Below, in pieces: positions 12,901 to 27,800 of a stretch of DNA of 64,000 nucleotides. Every line of letters begins with the position of its first letter. Within the stretch, counting starts at the first letter, position 1. Source of the DNA: Cymbidium sinense (lineage: Eukaryota; Streptophyta; Magnoliopsida; Asparagales; Orchidaceae); assembly GCA_021442155.1 (NCBI GenBank), contig CM038221.1, forward strand, positions 39,627,648-39,691,647, given 5' to 3'. Under the pieces are notes generated by a model. The model saw nothing but the letters and a program-made list of their open reading frames with translations, searched no databases and was not told the origin of the DNA. The translations under genes were made by a program, and so were the position numbers.

Positions 12901-15900
12901 TGATGCAACCCCATATGCGACCGAAAGGTTGACAAAATTTCGCCAAAATCCAGACTTATGTAGGGCTTCAACAGGAACAAAATAAAAGGGCATTTAAAAC
13001 CAAATTTGAAAAGTAAGAATTAGCATCAAATCAAACACAAAATACAAAATATTGAAGTTGAGAGTGGACTTGCAAAAATTGAACTTGATTAGACTTAAAT
13101 GCATTACTCGCCAATTAGCATGATTGATGTATCTCAGAAAACACATGGATTGCACAACACATGTGCATCAACTGAACTGCAACAGCAGTTTAGATTGAAC
13201 ATGAAATAAAATTCAAATTTGAGCAACAAGAGATTCAATGGCTTGCTAATGAGGGCAAATGACTTGCAATATACTGGGAAGTTCTTCCACATACGAGAAC
13301 AAATTCAAGCAAGGCTTATGCTAAAACTTTAACAAGATTTGCAATGGTTTAGAAGCCTACCTACAAGTGAAAACATGACTTATACTAATGAAAGATTACA
13401 TGGGGTTGGAGGGCTGTTTTCAAGTGAAGTATAATTCAAATCCCAAATTAAAAAATAAACTTGTACCAAGTTTGATATATCTCTCGCAGCCAAGAACATT
13501 ACTCGATAGTTCATCAACTAGTGTAAGTAAAATTTGTTATGGATTTAAAACCTGTCTTCAAAAGAAGACAAAATATAGAATACAACTCGTATAAGAACTA
13601 CATAATTCTCCAATGAACATAAATCATGAACCTTCGATGGATAATCAGGTCGATATATGACATTGCATGAACTGAAAGAGCACAAAGAAAAAGGCTTCAA
13701 AATAGAACTTGTGGTACATTTGAAGGCTTCTACACAAGCACAAATAAGACAAACGTTGAGCACATCAAAAAGATTTGCAATGAGTTGAAAGTTTGACTAC
13801 GAATGAATGAGAATAGAACTTAAATAAGACTCATAGGGACTTGCATGGAACTTAATAACTCATTTACGTGCTAGAATGTCATCCTTTAGTGGATAATTTG
13901 CTCCGTGAATTAGGGTCTAGATGAACTAATAAGATATATATATAAGGCATGCAAATGGACTTAGTGATTGTCTTATAAGCAATGACATTGTTCAATAGTT
14001 TGCTTACAAGGAAGTGCAAGATGAAATAGCTTATTAAAGAACATAAATATGACTGTTTACTGAATATTCAGAATATGTCATAATTTGAATAATTAAATTA
14101 CATTACAATTGTATCAATCAAATTGAAAGAAATCAAAAGAAATCCCATCTAACAAGTTCAATCCTCCTCCAAACAGGGACTGGAGTTGATAAAATTGACA
14201 TTTATTAATAATACCATATGTAATAAACTTCAAAAAAAATTGCAATTAGAAAATTAATTTAACCTAATGACTTCAATCTAAATCACATCAATCTTGATAC
14301 CTCATTTACGTATATTTATTCATATCTTAAATAGAAAAAATTTCATGTATGAAACATAAAAACATTCAACTTCATAAGATGTGATTACAATAAACCCAAT
14401 TCTCTATTAAGAAAGATGGAGTCAACAAGGTCTATAACTTGATCAACATCCAAATCAAATCAAGTGACATGTAATCAAGCTTCATAGATGATCATTCAAG
14501 AAAAACATCTAAAATCTCCGCCATCTTAGGATATTAGGGAGTTTGTTCTTCATGAAGCAGATTGATTTACATTCAACTAGATTTCCCCCAACATTAAGTT
14601 AGAGTTTATTTAGATCTGGGTCCTACTTCCTATGATGCAAGCATCCATAGTTAATTAACCCTCTTACTGCAATAGGAGAGCACTCTCAATTAAAATTGAA
14701 AATAAACATGAATATCTAACATAAATCGGTGTCTAGTGGTATGGTATGGATGACTGTCCAAAAAAAAAGGAGAGTAATCCAGATCAAGATCTCATGATTC
14801 TATCATCACAAGACTGTCATTATTTTAGCCTACCAACATCAGAGAGTTATTAAATGTAATGTCCAGGGAATTTGATTAACAGTCATGAGTTGTCTCGTCT
14901 TAGAGATCCCAAGTATACTAAGGTTATTGTGTGGGTTTTGTTGTGCAAGTGTTTATTGAATTATTTAAACTAAACTAAACTTATAAGTCTATCCAGTAAT
15001 TCAATTTTATGAAATCTGCAGACATACATAAGACATACATCCATTGAAATGCCTAGTTTTGAGTGATATTTGTATTGCAAACATAAGTTAGGCTTATCTA
15101 TTAGAATATCATTAGATTGGACTTACAGCCCTTTGGAATGCTAAAATTTTAAGGAAGTCCGCATAGAAAACAAGTGACTAGGCTTATATCCATTGGAATG
15201 TTAGTAATGATGTTTGCATTTACAAACATAAATTAGCTTACATCTATTTGAATGTCATTAGATTGGACTTACATCCATTTGGAATGCCAAAGTTTCAAGA
15301 AAATTTGTATGATGAACAAGTGACTAGTCTTATATCCATTGGAATGCCAGTAAGCTGGACTAACATCCCTTTGGAATGCCATTAGATTGTTTCATATGTG
15401 GAGTTCGCATTACAAACAAGTGACTAGACTTATATCCATTGGAATGTCATTGTTTAGTATGTTTGAGTTCGCCTTGTGAACAACTGGGCTTACAACCATG
15501 GGAATGCCAATGTTTGTAGTGATGTTTGCATTTGCAAACATAGGTTGGGCTTACATTCATTTAGAATGCCAAATTTTAAAAGATTAAAGTCTACATTGCA
15601 GACAAATATTAGACTTACAACTATTCGAAGACCACGTTAATGTGTTCATTTTATGAACATAGGTTGGGCTTATATCCGTTGGAATGCCAACTGGCTTGGA
15701 TTTAAATGATTTGATCTCATTTTATGTTTGAAATAAATCATTTCTTCTATATTTGAGATGACTTTATAATTCAATCTCTATTTATGTTTGAGATGAACTC
15801 TAATTTTATAAGAGTTGATTGTGAGATATTTGGACCTTCAATATGTTGTTAATATGTTGGGTCTAATCAAGCAATTAAATGATCAATTCGATTTACATCT

Positions 15901-18900
15901 ATTGCAATGCTAATTTTGAGTTTCAAAAGAGAATAGCTCTTAGATATTAAACAAGACTATCTTGATTCTCATATTAATCATTAAATTACATTCGAGTCCT
16001 TAACACATTGTATTTGAACAATTGAACAATTGATTATTTACATCTATTGCAATGCTAATTGAACAATTGAACAATTGTTAATATGTTGGCTTAACACATT
16101 GTATTTTTCTATCAAAGTTAAATCTGTGGATTTTATAAGATTAACATATGAATGAGATAATAATTAATTCATCATGTGTCCAAATTTATTAGAAGTTCAA
16201 TAATTTAAGCCTAAGTCCCCAATTTTATTTTTGTTAAATTATGTTATTTTAATGTAAAAGGGAGGCATCAAGTAATTTACAAGTTATTCTAATTTAATAA
16301 TTAAATATTCAATATTTTTATTTTTATTTTTATTTTTTTACTTTTGATCTTCATTTTGAAATCAAAATTTTAAATTTAATAATTTTCATAAAATTCCAGC
16401 AACATTACAACTTAGTAGTGCTACATTCACAAAATTCAATGCGATATGCACTACTACTCTACATTGCTCCCGATCTAAGATAGACGAAGAAAAGTAATTT
16501 CATCTTGCACCAAACCCAAGGTCAACGGTGGAGGCTTTCAAAATTTTCCCAATTAAATCCAAAATTAACGGATGCAAGTCTTCGAATTTTAAGACTTATA
16601 ATTTAGTTAATTTCAAGTTTATTTTTTTTTTGAAAAATGACAGTTTAATAGTGTTGTACTTCGCAAAATAGCACTCTCACGCCTTCTCCCTTACTCCAGA
16701 TCTAAAATCGACGGAAAGAGATTTTCCATCTCACACCAAAATCAAATTCGACAGTGAATGAGTCAAGTGTTCTCCTATATTCAAACTCAAATAATCTCAT
16801 GACAATAAGAACATGGACAAGTCATCTATCCCTATGGTTTGGCTACATATAAAGTGTTTACAACCAAAGCCACCTGACCAGATGGTTTGCAACAAATGAC
16901 ACTATTATATTACAGTCGCAACTGTAGTTCGTCTATTTTCTAATGACTCTGATCCTTAAATTGTGAACCATATAGTGCACCTGATAGGCAAAAAACTCTC
17001 TGTCAACTAGGGTAGACTTAAAATTATCCCCTTAAAACAAACATCAATTCAAGTCTACAAAATTCTCTTAGACGAAACAACCCATAGCTAATGACAAAAT
17101 TCCTACGATTAGGTTGAGTTAACTACCTCCTGTACTAAGTAGACCAGGGATTACAACAACCTATGATGACAAAACCATGGATCTTGATCGGACGCATCAT
17201 CATTTCCCTCATCATCCACTTTAAGTTAAAAGATGATAAATTTCATAATTCAAAATTTTAAACTCTATTTACTACTACTATATGCTAAGCAATTAGTGAT
17301 CTATCGACTAGTCTTAATCGAAAGTTCTCTCATAGCATTGAGAGGGGAAATTAACTATAGGCACTTCGCCCTATAGAAAATTAGGAACCAAATCTAAAGT
17401 CCTCCTAAAATGAGAACGAAATCTCTAGGCAATGTCTTATCTATTATTTCATCGTCACTCAAAATTTGACCAGCATTAATCAAATCTCTCCTTTGTCGAG
17501 AGGTCGGATGTGAATTTTTGGAGCCCACAGACACTCATATTATTTCTCTTCCTTATACTTCTACCAACCTTCAAATTACAACATCTTTATGAATGTTGTG
17601 ACACACCAACATCATCATTTTTTAGTGGAAAAATTGAAGTTTCTTAATTAACCAACATCAATTTGAGGGAGGGTATAGGGTGATGAAAAGTCCACTAAAC
17701 TGTTGCAAAATTACATAATTACTTTAAGATATTTGTATTATGGCTATATAATTATTATTGTAGATTATGTGTAATGAAGTAATACTTTTATGAATTATTG
17801 TATTTAAGATTACATCAACAAGTTACTTTTTTTGCCAGATTTGATTAATGTTGTCACAACATGGCCCAGGAGCTTAGATAAACCAAAACCGGAATGGAAG
17901 GTTGGATGGAAAAAAAATTTAATTAAACACATCCAATTGAATATAAAATACAAAAAATATTTCAAAAGAGCCAACTAAAAATCTAATCCATAAAGTATAC
18001 AAATTTAGCTAAAAGTGCATACATTCACAATTGGATTTACTTAAATCATAAATTTGACAAATACCTTTTTCTCCAAAAGTTATCCTATGCTTGTAAACAA
18101 AGTCCTCCCTTCTACTTATTTATTAATTAGAAGGGTCACCTAAAAAATTTGCAACAACTAACAAATGAGTTACAAATTCAATGTATAATTATATTTCTAC
18201 ATTATAACAAATCAAGACAATAGAAATAATATGCATTAACAAGTTAAAGAAAAATGAAACATGTAAATAAAGTGTGGTTAAACAGTTTGACATAAAAGAA
18301 ATAAGCTAAACACTACTTAGTTGATACAATAACTTGATTAATTCATATTTTCAACCATTACATGAGTCATCGTCTAAAAGAATATTTTCCAAAAGGCTGC
18401 TCAAAATAGATCCAAAGTTGGAAAATTAAGTCCATGATATATTGGCCCTTATGAAATTTTGGAGAGGATTGGTAAAGTGGCTTACCACTTGCTTTACTAG
18501 CACATATGCACGGAGTACACAAGGTATTTTATATTTCTCTACTACAAAAATATATTGGTAATGAGGGTAACATGATTATTTCTGATTCAATAGGCATTCA
18601 ATCTGATCTTACATATGTAGAAGAGCCAGAAAGAATTATACGGTATGATGTAAAGCAGCTCAAAAATCGAGTAATTATGTTTATTCGTGTGTTGTGGAAG
18701 CATGAGACAGAACGAGATGCCACTTCGAAAAAAATATATAAATGCGAGAATGTTATCAACATCTTTTCAGTTAAAGATATGTGCATTTTGTCTAAATCAT
18801 TAAATTTCGAAGACAATTTTAATAAAAGGAGATTACAATAGCAGTTAAATAAATAAAAAACAAAACTACTATAGTGTCAGTTCAGAGAACCAACGCTACT

Positions 18901-21751
18901 GTTCCCACTTACGGAAAAGGGGAAGGTTAGCTATCAAAAGAAAAAAAGGGGGATATTTCAAAGAGAGAAATAGAGATAGCTAGCAAAAAGAAAGATAAGA
19001 AAGAAGGAAAAAAAAGAAAGAAATGAGAGAAAAAGATAAGTATTTGGTGATTTAAATTTTCTTCTTTTTATATAATCTTGTCATAACCTGAAAATAAAAT
19101 TTTCTAATAAGATTTTTGTTGACCACCATGCATGCTTAAGTCAAGTCACGAATTATGATGACGCAAAGACGAATCGACCAAATACACTAACGTCGCGGTA
19201 TCTCATCGATGGACTCATCGCGAACGCAAAATTGATCGAATACGATTTCCAATTTAACGGTCCACCAATCAAAGGGGAGTCTACACGATATCTCGGTCGA
19301 AGCGATGTGTAACCACCGCGATTACATTGCGATCAAACGCCAAATCATAAATGATTATTCCACACGTTGATGGAATATCGAGCAATCGGATACGATGCAA
19401 ATCGGTAAAATACCTCGGGAAAAATCAATCAAATGATCTGATCAACCAACGCCGCGCTGCGTGAACGCCGAAATTGAGATACGATCTGTCAAGGTCACCC
19501 CAAGGAGGTGGAAAAGACCGCACACGATATCGTCGAGGTTGGAAGCCGCGACGTGCTCAAACGACTCCTTCGCAAAGATCGCGTTGTTAGCGAAACATCA
19601 AAATCTATCAATGAGACCATCCGCGGCCATTTCGGACAATGCCGCGAAATCAAGCAATAATAGATTTTGAACCGAAGATTATGACGCCAACGAACCAAAT
19701 GGCTCGCTGAAATGGATTACGCTTAATCCGGAACGTCAAATTTTCCTACAAATAATACCCATATTATGTGTTCCAAGATTCACTGAATTTTGACGATATA
19801 AAAGAGACATCTAATTTAATTAAATACAATTCAATTTAATCTTAATTATTAAATCATAATATAATTAAATCAAAATTTTTGCATTGATAGGAATTGATAA
19901 TCAGATTATACTTATCCCATAAATGCTCCTCAATCACGTTCGAAATTGCACTCTAATTTTAAAAATCTCGCCCAATCTCATATGGAAATCCATTAATCAG
20001 GCAATTAAGGTCATTAATGAGGATTATTCTCCAACGGTTTCAAGCAGCCAAGAGGAGGTCGGTCTTGCAAGGCTCGAAAAAAAAAAGGGGCACTATTCTG
20101 TGATGTCGATCTGCTTCTGGCCCTATAACTGCCGGTGGGTTCCTGCCTCTAAGCATGTCTCCCTTTGTAATGGAAGCATCAAGCTTGAAGAAGAAGATGA
20201 AAAAAAAGGAAGAGTAGGCGGGGCTCCAAAGTCGAAGGGGAACAGCCTAATGCCAAAGCTATTGACACCGTTGAGGAAGAGGAGCGGCGTGAGAATAACC
20301 AGAAAAATGAAGGCTGTTATGATTTATCCGGCGAGAAGGATGGACCGAGCAGGCTGGAGCGGAAGTACTTATACTAGGGAATAGGATTGATTGCCCTGGT
20401 AAGCATTGCGATTCTTGTGAAGGTCTCGGCCACCACGAATCCAGCCACAGATGAGCGCTCAAGGAAGCCCTATTCCTGAGCAGAGTGTTTGTGATGCCTT
20501 CTAGACTGTGCATTAATCCAATACACAACAAGAAGGGGATATTACATCACTTGATGAATGCAACATCAGAAGAAGGATGGGAGACAAACAGTTGTGCCAT
20601 GAGCTCTTTGTATGATATGGATCTTATCTCCCAAACCATTCCAGTAATATTTGACAATTCAAAAATGTGGTATCGTGTTCTATCAACAAGTATGAAGCTG
20701 GGAAAGAGGGGTCTTGCCCAAGTGGATGGAGTTAGTAGGGATAATCTCAATTACAATCCCATATATTCAAATGTATTGCTAATCAACCACTCTGCTAGTC
20801 CTCTTTCATGGTTTATGGAGTGCAAGAATCAAACCAATCATAGTTCAATGATATTCATTTCTTCCTATGAGTGCAGAAGTTAAGAGGTACAAAAACAAGA
20901 TCAAGGGCTCACTAAAGAATTATGATGCTATTCATGACGATAAGATTAAGATGAGAAAAGAGATTTGGTGTTTGATTCCTCCTTTCCTTTATGACATACA
21001 TTTCCCAATTTCACCCGATCACCTTTGAAAGTAGACAACACCACATCAGTGGGTTCCACTTCTAGTTTCCTACATTTCCATTATTTGCAGCCTCTTTCTT
21101 TTCGTTCGAAACCAAAAGTAACACCATCATCAATGGTCGGTTTTCGGTTTTCCATTATTCGCCAATATATTTCCTTTCAAACAGAAACCGAGAAAGAAAT
21201 ACCATCATCGTCTCAGTTTCCAAAGATTTTCTCACATTCAATCCAAATAATCAACACTCCAATATCTCTTATTCAATCCTCGACAACTCATGCAAAATCA
21301 TTAGTGTTGTGGATTGTGGATGTATGAAAATGAAAAATATATGCATATGTAGATTTTTAAGTTTGAAGCTCACTACGCTCATCAAAGCGTGATGAGATAA
21401 AATTCGGTGTGTGAAGACACCGCTCCTGGCTGCATGCAGAGTAAGCCAAGATAATTAGATGCCGAATATGTGAAAAATATATATGCATGCTTGGCTTTTA
21501 TGGTGATCAAGACCACTCAATGCTTAATGGGTGTAAGACTTGTGGTCGCAAAGAACGTCCACACGCTAAATAAATACAGCGAGAAAGCAGCTTATGATGT
21601 AGCCCTACACGGATGACGCCTAATACTACCGAAATGTTGCCAAAATTTTGATTGAATTTTTGACTTAAAAAAAGGGGAAGAATCAAGATTCATTTAAAAG
21701 AAATCGACATCAAAAAAAATAAATAATCTAAAATGAAATTTGAATTATTTG

Positions 21752-21812
<61 letters not shown>

Positions 21813-24800
21813 TATATATATCAAGACCCATATAATGCTATGCTTAATAATGAAGACTCTACTGAGATCGAAGACAACATACTCAATAATAAAGACGGAT
21901 GCTGTAGCTTCCTATGTATTTCTACACGGATAACGTTGAATATCCAAAATTTTATCCACAATTCATATTTGCAAATAAAATTCAAGCTAAACAAATAGCA
22001 CTGCTTAAGCTTGCTAAAATAAATTGATATCAAATTAAATTTGTAATTATAAATGAAAATAAATTTGAAATAAATTTGAAGATTATATTTCAATTAAAGA
22101 AAGATGGATTGAACTCAAACAGATTTGTGAACTTGAAGCGAATTGAATATTTTGACAGTAAATATAAATTTGGCACTTCAACATATGTTATTCCAAAGGA
22201 TCTAATAAGATATTAGAACAATTTCAAACACATTCATCACCACCGGATTTGCAATTCTTTTTGCAAGCAGACAGAATGCGACACTAAATTAAATTCTGCA
22301 CGAATGAAGGAGCTTCCTTCAATCCAAAAATTAAAAAATTTCATTCTAATTATAATTTTCAAAATCAAAGATTTCATTAATTAGATGAAATTATCTAAGC
22401 TAAAAAACACCTACATGTGTTCGGACATAGAGATTTAAAGTGCAAATTATAATATCTAAAAAAGGCTCGCAGGCTAAGTTGAGATTAAATAAATATGAAA
22501 TTAATCTCATAATTTAGAAATAAAATTACCTAAATCACTAAATACTCACATGGGCTCCGACACTTATACTAAATATCTAAACTTAGTGAGGGACGAGTTT
22601 AAAAAGAAAGGGGGGAGAAAATGATAAAATCAATTCAATCATTTATGACTATATGCATGCAAGCTAATGAATGTCGTCAATGCTAATTCAAGTCAATGAA
22701 AGATATATTATACAGAATATGATCATAAGACTAATCCTCATGTTTGAAATAGAGTTAATATGGTCTACTAAATGATCAATTTCTAAATGAACTTAAATTA
22801 CATTGGATTATAAAACTCAATCATATTCATGACAGAGTTGAGGTTTACCCGATGATAGCGTTGATCGAAAATCTCAATCGGAGAGGATATTATCATTAAA
22901 AGATATTTGAGCTCTAAATTAATTCATCTTAAAACTAAATTTCAACTAAGAAGACATGTGAATTAAATAAAATTTATCATTTAAATACTTAAAGTAAACA
23001 ACTCATCCACCCATCCACCATCATTTGTTGGGATGACAGATTAAGAAAACTCTAAAAGAAAAATGTCAGTCAAACAAATCACTATATTCAAACTCAAATC
23101 TCGTAGAAGTGGCTCTACTCTGTCTCATGGATTCGAAGAGCATATGATGCGCTATAACCGAGTCCTCGATGATACGACACCATTATATTAAGGCCACGAC
23201 TGTATGTGATGTTCACCTTTGAGTTATGAATCATAGGGATATTTGATAAGACAAAAGCTCTTTGTCAACTAAGGTGGACTTAAGATTGTTCTGACAACAC
23301 CATCCCAGTGATTTACAAATTTACGAATCCATGTGTTTGAGAAAGATCTTCGATCAGTTGGTCGACTACCTCCCGACTAAGAATTACCGAGCAAATGGGA
23401 TGACGAAATCGGGATCAGATCACGCATCATTCCACCAACCATATGCTTTAAGTTAAATAATGGTGAATTTCATAAATTCTAAACCCCAAATTCAAAAACT
23501 CCATGTTACTTATAACGATTCATTCAATCTATTAAATTTTAATCAAAAGTTTCTCTCACTTATTGGGAGGTAATTAACTATGTGTTTTGCTATAAAATGA
23601 ACAGATCTAAAATCCTCAAAATGAGATGAAAATCTCAGAAGGTGTCTTATCTACTATTTCATTTGCTTTCTAAAAATTACACCGACACTTAAATCAAACT
23701 CTCTTCATCGAGAGGTCGGCGGCGAATTTTCAGAGCCCACAATTTTATGTAAAATTGTAAAACTCTTGATTTATTCTAAAAGGGTAGTACAAAAAAATAG
23801 CAAGTTTAATGTAGAGTGAAATTAATATTATTCTTTCCAAGGAAATCTGAAATTTAGATTTTAATACATATGCTTTTCTATAGTGATGATTATACTCAAT
23901 TCAAAAAGAAAATTTTATTTATTTGACTAGGTTTATCATAAAATCAGCAAAAAACTTGAATTATTTTATTGCCTCTTAGTGAACATTATTAGATTAATTT
24001 TAAATCTATAATTTTATATTGAAAAAATTTGATTTAATTAGAGTTACCATAAGAAAAGGGCAAATCAGCAAGGAAATTGATCTTGGCGCACTTGCAGGTA
24101 AGACTTTTGATGCTCTTTTTCTTTCAAAAGTTATGAACATTATGATTAGCATAAAACCCTAATCTTAAATTATAATTTGAATGAAAATTAGGTAGGAAAC
24201 CACTAAGATTATTTAACCCAGAATTATTTATTATATGGATGTAGTAAGAAGGTAAATATGTATTAATATATAGCATAATTAGAACTCTTTCTCGCGTACA
24301 ACAAATGTCAGATTCAATACACTAAATGCCAACCATATATTTGTGAAATACAACATAAATTATTGGAGTGATATAAGTTTAACAAATATAAAAATATATA
24401 TTCTTTAAATTATACAGTACAACTTGTGATGATAACTATATCATAATCAATACCACACAATAACAGAAAATCTAATTTTTTTTGTGTATCTTAAAAGTGA
24501 AAACCAAGTATTCTGAGATGAATAAAAGAGAAGAATATAAAGATATTACAAGAACATGAAGTATTAAGTTAAAGTCAAAATAATGATAAAATTATAAAAT
24601 TAGTAAATTAATTAGCTATTAAATACTAATCACATGATAATTATTATAAATACATCAATTTAAGAAGAAATCTTCAAAGGAAAGGAGACATAAGAAACCG
24701 CATTAAAATGGGTAAATATGTTTCTTTATTATAGTGATTAAAATCTTTTTTTCCTTAGATAAATGCATTTAATTCTTAAATATATATGATTGAAGCAGCC

Positions 24801-27800
24801 TTTTAATGATAACTTTCTTATGTTTTATTATACTTCTTCATATTAAATAGATATTTGTAAAAATTATTCATGTATTTAATTTCACATATTTCAAATCAAG
24901 GCATCATTTAAATATTTTGAAATTTACTTAATTGTCTCATAAATGCATAATGTAAATGTTAATGTAATTAATACTTATGTAATGAAATGCATGCTGATGA
25001 TAGAGTTTCACTCCCTTATGGTACTGGTTGAAGAAACAACGAATCTGTGCACGTAAATGGAAATGGCTACCTATCCATTGGATGGGTTTGAAGGTTCTTT
25101 TGAAAAAGAATCTTTTAAATGGTGACTCCTGTGATAGTTAAAAAAATGAAATAATCAAGTTACTATATTAACTAAAAAGTGCTTACACTTTATTGTCAAG
25201 TTGTTTGACCACACTTTACTTACATATTCCATTGTTATTTAAACCAAACATACATATTATTTCTATTGTCTTGATTTGCAATAATGTAGAAACATAATTA
25301 TCCACTGAATTTATAATTCATTTGTTTGTTTTTATAAATTTTTGAGGCAATCTCCTGATTAAATGCATAGTAGAAGGGAGAACTTTATTTACAGACGCAA
25401 GATAACTTCTGGAGATAGGCATTTGTTAAATTGATGTTTTATGTAAATCCAATTATAAATGTATGCACTTTTAGACAAATTTGTATACATTGCGGATTGA
25501 ATTTTTAAATGGCTCTTTATAATTTGGAAAATTTTCTATATTTTATATTCACTTGGATGTATTTATTTAAAGTCTTTTTTGTCTGATCGTTTATTCTTGT
25601 CTTGATTTTTTCAAGCTTTTCAACTTAATATCATGCCAAGTATTTGCCTATATAATGAGAACCCTCACATGAGAGCAAGCAATCCAATTTATAGATATTA
25701 GCCATAGAAAGAAAGACATGAATCAGTCACCTTCTCGATTTCACTATAGTTAAGGAAAATGTAAGCCTACAAACAACAACAAATCAATTTCAACACTCTT
25801 ATACACTGCGCGAGGAAAAAACTACCAATTTGATAGTAATCTACAGTAACAACCCCTCCAAGCTAGAACACCGACAAACGCATCACTCAGTGTTATTTAT
25901 ACCACATTGTGAAGCGTGCTTTTGAGAAAACGCAGAGCGATGTGCACCTTCTATGCTTCACTCCGATGTCGAGTGCAAATGTGAGTGAAGCACTCACTTT
26001 GCTTGAGAAGCGCTCGATGCAATTGAAGCGACGCAGAGCGGCGCATAGCTCAAATTGAAGCCAATATATTCCTTCGACACTTAGGTTCTCGTCTTGTTGT
26101 TCGTTGCACGGAACTACCGAAGAAATCGAACATCGTGCAGCCCTCTCTCTCCAACGCATATCATCTCGACCTCAAGACCGGTACTCAACGCAACTCACCG
26201 CCGACACAGCTGCTCTGCCTTGTTTCGCTCTCCAACCCTAGCTCGCGGTTTCTCTATTCTTCATTCCTACCTCACCACAACTTCTTCCAAAGCTCTTCCT
26301 TCACCATTTCGGCTCAATTAGGCCAATCGACACTATCTATACATCCCCAGGTAGGCTTCCATCAATTCTCTTCTCCAAGATTTACAAAGCTATTCCAAAG
26401 CTCCACCCTCCACATACAAATATTAAAGATGTATTGATTTTCCTTTTCCAAGAATCTCTCTTGCTTCAAATACACATTTCTATTCATGCATGCATTTATG
26501 TTTGCAACTTTGGCCCTCAATTATTGTGTATCTCTTTCATGATTACCTTGGAAAGCTCCGATTTTATTTTTTATGGATTTAGGTTATTGCTAATTTATTT
26601 ATCTGTTCTTCTTTGACACCACAAAGTTAAGTATGGTCGATTCAAACATGAATAGAAAAAACCCTACTGTATACTAAAATTGAAATGTGAGTTCAATACT
26701 CTTTGCCATGGATGCATCTATTGTAACAAAAAGATAAATGGAGGAATTTCTCAAGTAAAGGAGTATCTTATTGGCCCCTTTGAAGCATCTAAGAGAAATA
26801 ATGTTACTAAGTGCCAAAAAGTTCCTTCTGAAGTGCGAGAAGAGCTAATTGCATATCAAGAAGGAACTAAAAAATTAAAGAAAAATTTATACATGAAGAA
26901 TAACACGAGAATGATTGATACAGCAGGAGAATCAGATAACAAGACATCTGTGGATTGTATGAAGATATCTTTTGACTCGGGTCCAAGGATGATAAGTTTT
27001 AGTGCATCAACTAGTGGAGTAAAGCAACCTAAAATAAAAGGGCCAATGGATCTTTTTAATTTTATAGAGCATGAAAAAGAAGTTTCAAAAAGAAAAAATA
27101 TGAGATAGTTGGGAATAAAAGAAAACTTCAATAAAAAGTTACTTGAAAGAACCATCCAATACATAGTCAGATGGTTCTATCAAGCCAGTATCCATTATAA
27201 TGCAGTCAAGCTTAAAGCATTGATGATTGAGGCTATTGTGCAATATGGACCAGGTCTTAAACCTCTATCATATCATGAGATGAGAGGACCACTACTTGAA
27301 AAGGAGAAAGAGTTGACCATAGAAGATGTAAATAGCATAAAAAAATTTGGTGAGATAAGAGATGCACTCTTATGCCTGATGGATGGACGAACCGTAGAGA
27401 TAGATCAATAATATTTTTTTTTAGTTAGCTCTCCAATAGACACAAGTTTCTTAAAATCAATGGATGCATCTGAATATTCGAAGATTGTATTAAAGCCCTT
27501 GTGCTCTTAGTTGCACAAATGAAAAAATTGGAGAAGAAAATGTACTTCAAATTATCACAGACAATCATTCAAGTTATATTCTTGCACGTTTGTATTAAAT
27601 TATTTATGTATCAATTTTATTTATCATAATATAAATTATTAACATTACTTAATTTTTGGTAGGTCAAATGATTTTGGATAAAAGAAAACATACGTACTAG
27701 ACACCTTGCACGACCCATTGTGCTGATTTAATGTTAGAAGATATTGAAAAACTTAATCAAATTAAAAGGACAATCAAGAAAGCTACGAAGTTGTCTGATT

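Noticed and set aside
14725..14830. A third SINE-like sequence (CTAGTGGTATGG followed by an A run)
   Set aside because: An A-box-like match is present but no convincing B box or tail at the right distance.
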